Assembly: GCF_018141665.1 (NCBI RefSeq)
Contig: NZ_CP067976.1
Coordinates: forward strand, 124,001 to 188,000
Direction: 5' to 3'
Length of the DNA stretch: 64,000 bases
Source of the DNA: Wolbachia endosymbiont of Spodoptera picta
GTDB taxonomy: Bacteria; Pseudomonadota; Alphaproteobacteria; Rickettsiales; Anaplasmataceae
In this document: piece after piece, positions 26,396 to 34,466 of the stretch
How the letters are laid out: each line of letters opens with the position of its first letter
Numbering within the stretch: the first letter of the stretch is position 1
Notes under the pieces: model-generated
Told to the model about the DNA's origin: nothing
The model's database searches: none
What the model saw: only the letters and a program-made list of their open reading frames with translations
Position numbers and translations under genes: made by a program

Positions 26396-26890
26396 ATGAG
26401 TGAAGCACAAGGTCCAAATATTGCAGAATGGCAGGCACAGCAGCAACACCAGGAAGCCGCTAGTGAGAAAAGTGGTTTCGGTCTTGGTCATAGTGACTCT
26501 GTTGCAACAATTGTGGATGGAATGAAGTGGATGTTCAACTTTCATGAAGGAGCAATTGCTGCTTATAATAATGTATTCGAAGGTTTGGTAAGTGGTAGCA
26601 GTCTAGTAACGTTATTTGGGAAATCAGGTAATATGTTTGGCATAAAATTTCTTGAAAGTCTTGCTGAATATTTTTCAGGTGGTGGTGGAGAAGATATGCC
26701 ATCAGAAGGAATGGGTATGGACTACGGTGATGAGGGGCATCATCCGGATGATTATCCCCACTCTAACAATGAAATAGCTCAAAGTGCCGATAGTTTGCAT
26801 GATATGCATGATGCAGGTGATCATCATGGCCAATCTTTTTCACCTGGTCCTTCACCATCTGTTGGTGATGATCATGAGCTTGGTTACTAA
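26396..26890 (+). CDS. Hypothetical protein with His/Asp-rich tail
   Basis: The 164-residue product has a Gln-rich N-terminus (AEWQAQQQHQEAAS), a central mildly hydrophobic part (MKWMFNFHEGAIAAYNNVFEGL and later), a Gly-rich turn SGGGGED, and a C-terminal third rich in His, Asp and Gly (DEGHHPDDYPH, HDMHDAGDHHGQ). The tail could bind divalent metal, but that is inference from composition. There is no signal peptide. It lies 27 bases before dxr on the same strand and may be co-transcribed. I do not recognise the family. Confidence 0.7.
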   Translation: MSEAQGPNIAEWQAQQQHQEAASEKSGFGLGHSDSVATIVDGMKWMFNFHEGAIAAYNNVFEGLVSGSSLVTLFGKSGNMFGIKFLESLAEYFSGGGGEDMPSEGMGMDYGDEGHHPDDYPHSNNEIAQSADSLHDMHDAGDHHGQSFSPGPSPSVGDDHELGY

Positions 26891-26917
26891 ATAACTAAGA
26901 AGATTTTATTGTAATTA

Positions 26918-28093
26918 GTGAAAAAAGTTTCAGTTTTAGGATCAACAGGAAGCATTGGAAAAAAGACTGTAGATTTGCTCTTAAAGAGAAAGGAAGAATA
27001 TCAGGTGGAAGCACTAAGTGCCAATTCTAACTTTGCTCTGCTAGCACAACAGGCAAATCTACTTAATGCAAAATATGCTGCCATTTCTGATGAAAGGTTC
27101 TACAAAGATTTAAAAGAAGATCTACTTGGTACAAACGTCAAAGTAGAAGTTGGTGCTCCAGGTCTAGCAAATGTTGCTTCTCTACCCGTTGATCTCTCAG
27201 TTATTGCAATAGTTGGCATCGCAGGCCTTGAGCCAGTTATAAAGGTTATAGAAAGCGGTACTAAAGTTATTGCCCTAGCAAATAAAGAAAGCATTGTTTG
27301 TGGTGGCAAGTTACTGCTTGAAAAAGCTAAAGAAAGGAGCGTACAAATAATTCCCATCGACTCTGAACACAACGCAATTTTTCAAGTTTTGCAAAATGAT
27401 GATAAATGTGTAGAAAAGATTATACTCACTGCCTCTGGTGGACCATTTTTAAATTATAGCCTTGAACAATTAAGAAATATCACAGTAAATCAGGCACTAA
27501 GTCACCCTACTTGGAAAATGGGAAAGAAAATCTCAGTTGATAGTGCAACAATGATGAATAAAGCACTAGAAATAATAGAAGCACATCATTTGTTTAATAT
27601 TAGTCCAAATAGAATTGAAGCAGTAGTGCACCCTGAATCGATAGTACATGGAATTGTCGTTTATCACGATGGATTCAGCTTTGCTGTGCTTGCAGAAACT
27701 GATATGGAAATTCCCATTGCATATGCTTTATCTTGGCCAGAAAGATCAACTTTAAATCATAAATTAGATTTAACAAAGCAAGGAAAATTGACCTTTCAAG
27801 AACCAGACCACAAATGTTTTTCTTCACTAAAGCTAAGCATGGAAGTGTTAAATTCTTCTTCTCCACATACAAATAGTATTGTTTTGAACGCTGCAAATGA
27901 GATAGCTGTTAATGAATTCTTGAAATCACGAATTGGCTTTTTAGAAGTAGTAGAGGTAGTAAAATCAACAATAGAAAACTTTGACAAGTACTCTGATATT
28001 AACTCACTATCTGACATAATAAGTGTCGATTTTGAAAGCCGTATTATTGCCAATGAAATTATAAAAAGTAAAGGTATCTGTTCAGCAGAGTGA
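26918..28093 (+). CDS. dxr: 1-deoxy-D-xylulose-5-phosphate reductoisomerase
   Basis: DXR converts DXP to MEP with NADPH in the non-mevalonate isoprenoid pathway. The 391-residue protein begins with GTG at 26918 and carries the NADPH loop GSTGSIGKKT (8-17), ANKESIVCGG, the metal/substrate segment IPIDSEHNAIFQ, TASGGPF and HPTWKMGKKISVDSATMMNK. The length is normal. The last codons GICSAE and the TGA stop lie in the left end of a MITE (28074-28287), so the original C-terminal residues have been exchanged. Activity is probably unaffected, since the C-terminal helical region is otherwise complete. Confidence 0.97.
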   Translation: MKKVSVLGSTGSIGKKTVDLLLKRKEEYQVEALSANSNFALLAQQANLLNAKYAAISDERFYKDLKEDLLGTNVKVEVGAPGLANVASLPVDLSVIAIVGIAGLEPVIKVIESGTKVIALANKESIVCGGKLLLEKAKERSVQIIPIDSEHNAIFQVLQNDDKCVEKIILTASGGPFLNYSLEQLRNITVNQALSHPTWKMGKKISVDSATMMNKALEIIEAHHLFNISPNRIEAVVHPESIVHGIVVYHDGFSFAVLAETDMEIPIAYALSWPERSTLNHKLDLTKQGKLTFQEPDHKCFSSLKLSMEVLNSSSPHTNSIVLNAANEIAVNEFLKSRIGFLEVVEVVKSTIENFDKYSDINSLSDIISVDFESRIIANEIIKSKGICSAE

Positions 28094-28287
28094 TAAAATA
28101 AGGTAGATGAGAAAAGACAACTAAATGGTCAAGTAGCCCCATTTCATACTCCTGTCATCCGAGTAGCTGACACTGGGATCCAGAAAAATTTACAAGTAAA
28201 CTGAGCTTATGCTAAATTCAATGAGATTAAATGAAAAACTTGATTCCAGCATCAAGTGCTGGAATGATACCTTACCTGAACAGATAC
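28074..28287. repeat. MITE-like repeat, GTTCAG/CTGAAC ends, copy 3
   Basis: The element starts GTATCTGTTCAG (28074-28085) and ends CTGAACAGATAC (28276-28287), perfect 12-bp inverted ends, again reading as TA-bounded. Inside are a GACACTGGGATCCAG half-palindrome and TTCCAGCATCAAGTGCTGGAA (about 28242-28262). It lies between convergent genes, and both dxr and the ankyrin gene end inside it. Confidence 0.85.
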
Positions 28288-29145
28288 ATCACTAGCACGT
28301 TCGTTCACAATAACTTGAGAGAAACTTACATCATTAATAACTGTATTTACTCTATACAGATAACCGCATCCTATTGCAAGAAAAAGCAACGAAGTTGCAA
28401 CAAGCGGAGTTGGGTTATCAACTGCGAAACATATACCAGCAGCAAGTACTCCAGATAACAAAAAAGCACAAGCATAATTAATTTGTTTCCTTTTTTGAGC
28501 AACTTCTTCTACCTTTATGAACTCTGGTTCTATTATTTCCTTAACATGTTCTGCAATACAATTTCTTGGACTTTTGTTTTCATAGTTTTTAATATTAGGT
28601 TTGATATTTGGATGTGTAAGTAATATTTCTATCATGTTTACATTTCCCAACTTGCAAGCAATGTGTAGAGCTGTATTTTTTTCCTTCTTGCCGGTCTTAA
28701 TTTCCTCCTCTGCACGAGCATAATTTTGAGGTATAAATCCTTCATTAACAGGTTGTAAATTGTCAAGGTATACACAACCCCTTATACCCTTATCTACTAC
28801 TTCTCTCCCCTCAAATTCGTACACTGGATAACCATCATGTTCCTTTGGTTTTTTCTTAATAACAGCTTGCTTGCTTTTAATATTTAAATCGATTTTTTTA
28901 TGTTCTACAAGCAACTTAGCCATAAGCTCTAAATATTGATGTTCCTCGTTATTACTAGTAACAAAAGCTGAAGCAATGCACATCAAAGGTGTCATCCCAT
29001 CCTCAAAAGCGTTAACATTCGCTCCTTCTTTCAATGCTTGTTGAAAATGATTCCAAGCTTCCTCAGGTTTTATTCTTTCACCACTAGCATTTTGAAATTC
29101 AATAGCTTTAAACAACTTTTTTGTTGCTTCACTTGTACTAAACAT
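28252..29145 (-). CDS. Ankyrin-repeat membrane protein
   Basis: The 297-residue protein has divergent ankyrin repeats. The clearest are GANVNAFEDGMTPLMCIASA (about 38-57) and KNTALHIACKLGNVNMIEILLTHPNI (about 155-180), with another after it (KPNIKNYENKSPRNCIAEHV). Two TM helices close the protein at about 225-245 and 250-268 (LVATSLLFLAIGCGYLY). A cytoplasmic or host-facing ankyrin domain anchored to membrane is likely. The last ~12 residues (after NERASD) come from the right end of the MITE at 28074-28287, which also supplies the stop. Confidence 0.85.
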   Translation of the reverse strand: MFSTSEATKKLFKAIEFQNASGERIKPEEAWNHFQQALKEGANVNAFEDGMTPLMCIASAFVTSNNEEHQYLELMAKLLVEHKKIDLNIKSKQAVIKKKPKEHDGYPVYEFEGREVVDKGIRGCVYLDNLQPVNEGFIPQNYARAEEEIKTGKKEKNTALHIACKLGNVNMIEILLTHPNIKPNIKNYENKSPRNCIAEHVKEIIEPEFIKVEEVAQKRKQINYACAFLLSGVLAAGICFAVDNPTPLVATSLLFLAIGCGYLYRVNTVINDVSFSQVIVNERASDVSVQVRYHSST

Positions 29146-29213
29146 TTTAACCCCCTATCACAACAAACTTGATAAAATTATACATAGAAAAAATTAAAAT
29201 ATCAACTATTAAG

Positions 29214-29972
29214 CTAATGATCCAGAATATACTCCTTCGTTAAAGGAGACTGAGCATTTTCAAAGATTTCTTGAGTACTTCCGAATTCAACAATCTTGCC
29301 ATTGCAAAAGAAAACTATGCTGTCAGATAATTTTTTAGCTTGCTTCATCGAATGAGTTACCATAATTATGGTGAACCTCAATTTCAATTCTTGTATAAGA
29401 TTTTCGATTGCATTGGTTGCCATTGGATCAAGAGCAGAGCATGGTTCATCCATTAATAAAATAGTTGGCTTTACTGCAATTGCACGAGCAATGCATAATC
29501 TTTGTTGCTGGCCACCAGATAAATTTAGTGCACTATCTTGCAATCTATCTTTCAACTCTTCCCATAAACCAACCTTAGTTAAACTACTTTCTACTATTTC
29601 ATCTAATTTTTGCTTATTTTTTACCATGCCATGCAATTTAGGCCCATAAGCAACATTATCATATATTGATTTTGGAAAAGGGTTGGGTTTTTGAAATACC
29701 ATACCAACTTTTGCTCTGAGCAATACAACATCCATATCACGTGAATATATATTACCCAGCCCATCGATTACCAGTTCACCAGTCGCTCTACATCCAGGTA
29801 CGTAATCATTCATACGATTAAAACAACGCAAAAATGTCGATTTACCGCACCCAGAAGGTCCGATAAAAGTTGTGACTTTCTTTTTGCAAATATTCAAATT
29901 TATATCGAATAAAACTTGTTTAGAGCCATACCAAAGATTTAAATTTTTAACGAAAGCATATTTATCGCTCAT
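29214..29972 (-). CDS. pstB: Phosphate ABC transporter ATP-binding protein
   Basis: PstB powers high-affinity phosphate import with PstA, PstC and PstS. The 252-residue ATPase has Walker A GPSGCGKS (about 38-45), the PstB-typical FLRCFNRMNDYVPGCRATGE, the ABC signature LSGGQQQRLCIARA, Walker B ILLMDEPCSALDP and the H-loop VTHSM. No permease or binding-protein gene is adjacent; they must be elsewhere. Its start overlaps the dapB stop by 4 bases, an unusual pairing that suggests translational coupling. Confidence 0.95.
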   Translation of the reverse strand: MSDKYAFVKNLNLWYGSKQVLFDINLNICKKKVTTFIGPSGCGKSTFLRCFNRMNDYVPGCRATGELVIDGLGNIYSRDMDVVLLRAKVGMVFQKPNPFPKSIYDNVAYGPKLHGMVKNKQKLDEIVESSLTKVGLWEELKDRLQDSALNLSGGQQQRLCIARAIAVKPTILLMDEPCSALDPMATNAIENLIQELKLRFTIIMVTHSMKQAKKLSDSIVFFCNGKIVEFGSTQEIFENAQSPLTKEYILDH

Positions 29973-30763
29973 ACTAAATCCTGCATTGAATAAAGTCCTG
30001 GTATTTCCTGTTTATTCTCGCACAACCATATTGCTGCCTGAACCGCCCCTCTAGCAAACGTTGTACGATTAATTGCCTTGTGATTTAATTCTATTCGTTC
30101 ATCGGAATTGACAAACATGACACTGTGATCTCCTATTACTCCACCTCCACGAGATACTGCAAAGCCTATTCCCCCTTTCCCTCTTATATTTGAATTATTA
30201 TGTGAATATTGATTGAGCTCAAAATCCACTTTTGCAGCGTTAGCAACTGCTTTACCAAACTCTATAGCTGTTCCAGATGGTGAATCCTTTTTTAAATTGT
30301 GATGCATTTCCCAAATTTCAACGTCATACTCATTACCTAAAAGCTTGGCAGCTTCTTTTACCAATTTCAGCAACACATTAACTCCTATACTCATATTTGC
30401 TGACCATAATATTGGAACTTTAGCAGCATATTCTTTTAAATTTAGACCTTCTATTCCAGTTGTGCCACTAACTAGCGGTTTTTTAAATTTCACGGCCGCC
30501 TTAAGGCAGTCTAGCATACATTCTTTTGTTGTAAAATCTATTACAACATCGGACGACTCAAATACCTCACTAATAGAACTTGTAATTTTGATTCCTAAAT
30601 TGCAATTATTTCCTACAATAGGCCCAATATCTAAGCCTATATACTCACTGCCCAAGCGAGCAACAGCACCTGCTACTTCCACTTTGGTATTTGTAATTAA
30701 TTCATTGAGTATTTTCTTACCCATTCTGCCTAAGCAGCCTATTACTCCAACTTTGATTTTCAT
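29969..30763 (-). CDS. dapB: 4-hydroxy-tetrahydrodipicolinate reductase
   Basis: DapB reduces the DapA product with NAD(P)H in the lysine/meso-diaminopimelate branch, which feeds lipid II in Wolbachia. The 264-residue protein has the Rossmann motif GVIGCLGRMGKKI (6-18), the mid-domain VVIDFTTKE and SGTTGI, and the catalytic/substrate segment EMHHNLKKDSPSGTA (about 153-167). The family end ARGAVQAAIWL is present. The length is normal. It is followed by pstB with a 4-base overlap. Confidence 0.96.
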   Translation of the reverse strand: MKIKVGVIGCLGRMGKKILNELITNTKVEVAGAVARLGSEYIGLDIGPIVGNNCNLGIKITSSISEVFESSDVVIDFTTKECMLDCLKAAVKFKKPLVSGTTGIEGLNLKEYAAKVPILWSANMSIGVNVLLKLVKEAAKLLGNEYDVEIWEMHHNLKKDSPSGTAIEFGKAVANAAKVDFELNQYSHNNSNIRGKGGIGFAVSRGGGVIGDHSVMFVNSDERIELNHKAINRTTFARGAVQAAIWLCENKQEIPGLYSMQDLV

Positions 30764-30940
30764 AAAGCTTTTTCCACTATGTTAGGCTTTTTTTGAAGCT
30801 TTGTCATCTTTATAAGCTTAGCATATTTAGCCTTACACTGATAAAACTATAGCTATACATCGATGAATCTATTGAAAATTGATACGAGGAAGATACAAAT
30901 TGTAATTAGTCAATTTTCTCCTATGGAGAAAACTTATAAA

Positions 30941-30972
30941 GAAAAAAAGAGCACCAAAGGAGGTGCTCTTTT
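30941..30972 (-). terminator. Rho-independent terminator
   Basis: GAGCACC (30949-30955) pairs with GGTGCTC (30962-30968) over a 6-base loop. On the minus strand a run of seven T follows the stem. It ends transcription of the 30991 gene about 20 bases after its stop. A shorter T-run on the other strand makes it possibly bidirectional. Confidence 0.85.
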
Positions 30973-30990
30973 GTGAAGAAAAGATACTCT

Positions 30991-31530
30991 TTAGAAAGTT
31001 GGTATAATAAGTTTTGACTTCATAAGTTGTTCTCTAGATAGATTATCTAGCAACTTACTAGGTTTACCAGCTTCTGAGCTTAGTACCTTGCTATCACTTG
31101 CAGGCACTTTAGATGTAGAACTTACAACTTCAGGTTTCTGAGATATTTTCTCTATAATACTAACTTCACGATTACTATTTAAACCCAACATCTTTTTCAT
31201 TCCTTCTAACTCACAAGACGAAGTTTTACCATCGTCTACCGAGTTCACTATAAAGGATACAAAATTATTGTTCACGGCAACAAGTTCGCTGTAAGTAATT
31301 TTGAATATATCTTTGTCACGTTTGACACATACACGATATTTTGATGGATCTTCATAATTAATATTTCTCCAATCCAGAGATTCTAGTATGTCCTTGTCCC
31401 TTATATGGATTACTAACCGCTTACTATTATCTTCTACAATAGCAAAAGAAAAATTGGCTTTACCATTTATTAGTTTCGTCATCACATCTTTTCTCGTTAG
31501 AATCTTTTGATCCGATTGACCAGACCACAA
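30991..31530 (-). CDS. Hypothetical protein, start broken by a poly(A) frameshift
   Basis: The open part of 179 codons begins with a TTG and encodes a polar protein with no known motif; the C-terminus is Ser/Lys-rich (VVSSTSKVPASDSKV). The same frame is open further upstream and reads KKIKEFFKWIAGRIASVW. A well-placed AAGGAG and ATG at 31604 lie in another frame, separated by seven A (31593-31599). With eight A the ATG would read MLKKIKEFFKW and join the ORF into a 204-residue protein. The natural gene is therefore probably 30991-31604, shifted by one base or rescued by slippage. A perfect terminator follows the stop, so it is a real transcription unit. Confidence 0.65.
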   Translation of the reverse strand: MWSGQSDQKILTRKDVMTKLINGKANFSFAIVEDNSKRLVIHIRDKDILESLDWRNINYEDPSKYRVCVKRDKDIFKITYSELVAVNNNFVSFIVNSVDDGKTSSCELEGMKKMLGLNSNREVSIIEKISQKPEVVSSTSKVPASDSKVLSSEAGKPSKLLDNLSREQLMKSKLIIPTF

Positions 31531-31678
31531 GTTTTTAATGCTGTTCCAGACTGATGCAATTCTTCCTGCAATCCACTTAAAAAACTCTTTTATTTTTTTA
31601 ACATATTTTACTCCTTAAATTAATAATAATTTAATTATTACATAAAAAGTATAATATGTCAATTATTTCATAAAAATT

Positions 31679-32851
31679 TTAGTACTTGCTCGCAATTTTC
31701 AACAATTTAATAGCACTGGTGTTGACAACCTCCCCGCCAACACGCTTAGTGACAAAAAATCTAACATAAGGTTTGTTTGTATAAGGGTCTCTAAGTATTC
31801 TCATTCCTCTGTTATCTACGATCTTATAAGCTTGTTTGAAATCCGCTACTGCAATCATTGTAGGTGGCATATCAACAGATTGATATACTGGTATTCCCAT
31901 TAAAGTATCTGGTGTTTCAAGCGATAAACTCGGCTGCCAAAGATACTGACCTGTTTCAGATTTTAGTAGCCTCACGTCCTTTAACGTACTCCTGTTCATC
32001 AAAAATGATGCATTTTTAGAGTAATGTTCATTTAGAGAGTAGTACAATATCATTATGGCGTCGCTGTCTAGCTTATCAGCTTTAATTTGCTCTATCTTAT
32101 TATGACCATTTCCATTTTCGTAAGTTAAAATTCCTTTAGGCTGAAAAGTGCCATCACCTTTAATAAAGGCTTCATTCTCCTTCTTACTGAAAGTTTCGGT
32201 AACCTTTTCTACAAGCCAATTTTCAACATTGACAAATGCATCATCGAGCAATTTTTGTGATATTTGCGGCTGAGCATAGAGCTCATAAGTTGTGATGGAA
32301 ATCTTTTGAATTTTAGGTGTACTTGTGTCTTGTGCAAAATCATACTTGGATTTATAGCCACCATCTTCGTCGTCTACTACTTCACCACTCCAACCTGCAC
32401 CAGCACGGTCACAATCTTCTATAATATAATCCAGCGTTTCAGTAGAGATTCTTTGATTGGAACATATCTGCCGCATTGGAGATGAATCAGTTACACGCTT
32501 GTTTATGCGTTTTACAATATGAGGAGTAACTAAATACCCTCCAATATCATTGTCATCTCCACTTAGGGTTTTATGTGATAACCTGTTTTCCATTCCTTTG
32601 CGAATATAATCAGAAAAATATTTATCACCTGTATTAAAATCTGTGCTAATCTCTGGGCGTTGAGCTGAGGTTTCAATAAAATCTAAGCGCTCTTTGCAAT
32701 TATCAATATTACTATTTATCTTGCATAGCTGCTCGATCGTTGCAGGTCCTTTGCTTTCGATTTCTTTTAGTTTGCGATCATTTATTAATTTAAATTGCTC
32801 CCATGATGAAGCGAGTTCATTAACACGGTGAGCGATATCAGTAAGTGACAT
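31679..32851 (-). CDS. HK97-family major capsid protein, GTA/phage type
   Basis: The 390-residue protein has the layout of alphaproteobacterial GTA and HK97-like capsid proteins. There is an N-terminal helical, charged scaffold-like region (1-95), then SGDDNDIGGYLVTPHIVKRI and a prophage-like fold. Later landmarks are GWSGEVVDDEDGGYK, the KGDGTFQPKGIL loop, and the C-terminal LMGIPVYQSVDMPPTMIAVADF and RDPYTNKPYVRFFVTKRVGG. It stands alone on the minus strand, about 10 kb from the connector and tail genes at 20.1-21.7 kb, with no portal or protease beside it. The frame is intact. Confidence 0.92.
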   Translation of the reverse strand: MSLTDIAHRVNELASSWEQFKLINDRKLKEIESKGPATIEQLCKINSNIDNCKERLDFIETSAQRPEISTDFNTGDKYFSDYIRKGMENRLSHKTLSGDDNDIGGYLVTPHIVKRINKRVTDSSPMRQICSNQRISTETLDYIIEDCDRAGAGWSGEVVDDEDGGYKSKYDFAQDTSTPKIQKISITTYELYAQPQISQKLLDDAFVNVENWLVEKVTETFSKKENEAFIKGDGTFQPKGILTYENGNGHNKIEQIKADKLDSDAIMILYYSLNEHYSKNASFLMNRSTLKDVRLLKSETGQYLWQPSLSLETPDTLMGIPVYQSVDMPPTMIAVADFKQAYKIVDNRGMRILRDPYTNKPYVRFFVTKRVGGEVVNTSAIKLLKIASKY

Positions 32852-32943
32852 AATAGCCTCCTTTAAAAATAAAATTAGAATAGTATTGTAATTTGAAGGT
32901 AATCTTTAATCTCAGTACCTTTTTGTTATCATGTAAACTGCAT

Positions 32944-33099
32944 TCAGAAAAAAGACCGGTGAATGGCAGCTTATTATAACTCAAACGCTTGTTTACAATA
33001 TGGATCCCAGTGCTGGGATGGCGCCCTCATGGTAAACAACGTTCATACAACTGTATACGTATAATGCTCGCGCCTGCCATTCACTGGTCTTTTTTCTGG
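32944..33099. repeat. Inverted-repeat element with ~25-bp ends
   Basis: The left end reads AGAAAAAAGACCGGTGAATG and continues GCAG; the right end is its near-perfect inverse, CTGCCATTCACTGGTC followed by TTTTTTCT. One mismatch is seen. A small palindrome ATCCCAGTGCTGGGAT (33003-33018) lies inside. There is no coding capacity. It is not related in its ends to the GTTCAG or GGTGTCAT families, so it is a third type. Confidence 0.75.
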
Positions 33100-33285
33100 A
33101 TTTTAGCATTGGCTTCATGGTAGATACAAATGAACGTAAGCTACTTGGTAGTGAGAAAAAAATAATAATGATTACTTGTTGAAGTAAAAAAAGGTAGTGT
33201 AGTATTACACCACGGTAAATATTATACTTAATTGTTAGCACTATACAGCATCCATTTTTTTGTGTTAAGCATTTTTTTTCGCTGC

Positions 33286-33697
33286 GTATCTGTTCAGAAG
33301 AATGTGCAAATAAAGTACGTAGCTGTACAAATTTGCTAAAACAATAAATGGTATCCTTTAATTATCCTCTTTTTATCATTTCAGTCACAGCTGTACGAAC
33401 ATTGTGGCAACTTGCATAGTAAACAGCGTCAAGCACTGCCTTTGTGTTCGGGCAAAATTAGTTTAACATACTGTTTTCGAAACAAGTAGCTTTGCGTGTC
33501 TATGATGTCATCCCAGTGCTTGACACTGGGATCTAGTTTTTGGACATTGTTTTTGACATATGTCCTTAAGGACTATTGTTTACTGCATAATTTGCAAATA
33601 CTTTTTATATCTGGATCCCAGTGTCAAGCACTGGGATGACACCCATTTAGTTATCTTTTCTCGTCTACCTTGTTTTGCCACCCTGCTGAACGGATAC
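33286..33697. repeat. MITE-like repeat, GTTCAG/CTGAAC ends, copy 4
   Basis: This is the largest copy, 412 bp, starting GTATCTGTTCAG (33286-33297) and ending CTGAACGGATAC (33686-33697). The right end CACCCTGCTGAACGGATAC is the inverse of the left end of copies 1 and 2, so this copy lies in the opposite orientation. Two CCCAGTGTCAAGCACTGGG palindromes in opposite orientation are nested at about 33512-33531 and 33616-33635. Confidence 0.82.
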
Positions 33698-33742
33698 ATA
33701 CCGTTTGTTGCTTTTACCCTATGCTACCTTATCTGCCCTGCT

Positions 33743-34423
33743 TCAATCAGTAAGGGATTTCAATATTAACTCTGCACTACTTGCGGGATTGTCACTTTTT
33801 GTAATGGGTCTGCCAATTACGATATAATCAGCTCCTGAATTTATTGCTTCTTTTGGTGTTGCTGTCCTTTTTTGATCATTATGAGTTGAATTCATACGGA
33901 TTCCTGGAGTAATAATTTTACAGTCTTTACCACATTCTTGGCGCACTTCTTGAGCTTCTAGTGCAGAGCAAACTACTCCATGTAGTCCAATCTTTTTTGC
34001 AAGCTTTGCCAGCAAAATTACCTGTGATTTTGCTTCCCTTGCTACTCCGAGTTCACTCAGATCTTCATTGATCATGCTGGTTAGTACTGTTACTCCAATT
34101 AGCTTTATTTTCTTTCCTTGCACTACACTTAGTGCTTCTTTAAGCATTTTTGTTCCACCACTGATATGCAATGTTAGCATTTCAACATCTAGAATCTTGA
34201 TTGCTTCAATCGTTCTAGCGACAGTGTTTGGAATATCATGCAATTTCAGATCTAAAAAAATTGGTATATTGCATTTTGCAACTTCTCTCACTCCAGAAGG
34301 GCCATGTGCAGCAAAAAATTCCAACCCAAGCTTGACCATGCCAACCTTATCACGCAGACCATTAGCTAAAGATATAGCTTTATTCAAATCTTGTGTATCT
34401 AGTGCGCATATTATTGGGTTCAT
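33743..34423 (-). CDS. pyrF: Orotidine 5'-phosphate decarboxylase
   Basis: PyrF decarboxylates OMP to UMP, the last step of de novo pyrimidine synthesis. The 226-residue TIM barrel shows the catalytic signature FLDLKLHDIPNTVARTI (about 55-71), with the D-x-K-x-x-D tetrad. The phosphate-binding end GADYIVIGRPITKSDNPAS is also complete. The length is normal. It follows a repeat-rich stretch on its 3' side. Start is the ATG at 34423, about 40 bases from the stop of the coiled-coil gene transcribed before it. Confidence 0.97.
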   Translation of the reverse strand: MNPIICALDTQDLNKAISLANGLRDKVGMVKLGLEFFAAHGPSGVREVAKCNIPIFLDLKLHDIPNTVARTIEAIKILDVEMLTLHISGGTKMLKEALSVVQGKKIKLIGVTVLTSMINEDLSELGVAREAKSQVILLAKLAKKIGLHGVVCSALEAQEVRQECGKDCKIITPGIRMNSTHNDQKRTATPKEAINSGADYIVIGRPITKSDNPASSAELILKSLTD

Positions 34424-34466
34424 TATCTTGTATAATTTTTTTTATAATAAGAGTAATTGTTGCATT

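Larger units (their letters stand above)
32852..33742. other. 890-base intergenic stretch filled with repeats
   Basis: No gene is seen between the capsid gene and pyrF. It contains the inverted-repeat element at 32944-33099 and the MITE at 33286-33697, with two CCCAGTGTCAAGCACTGGG palindromes. The remaining ~250 bases are AT-rich and featureless. Confidence 0.65.

Noticed and set aside
28231..28458. 75-codon plus-strand ORF
   Set aside because: It is antisense to the TM helices of the ankyrin gene and begins in the MITE.
33560..33769. 69-codon plus-strand ORF
   Set aside because: It runs through MITE copy 4 into pyrF antisense; repeats create the open frame.
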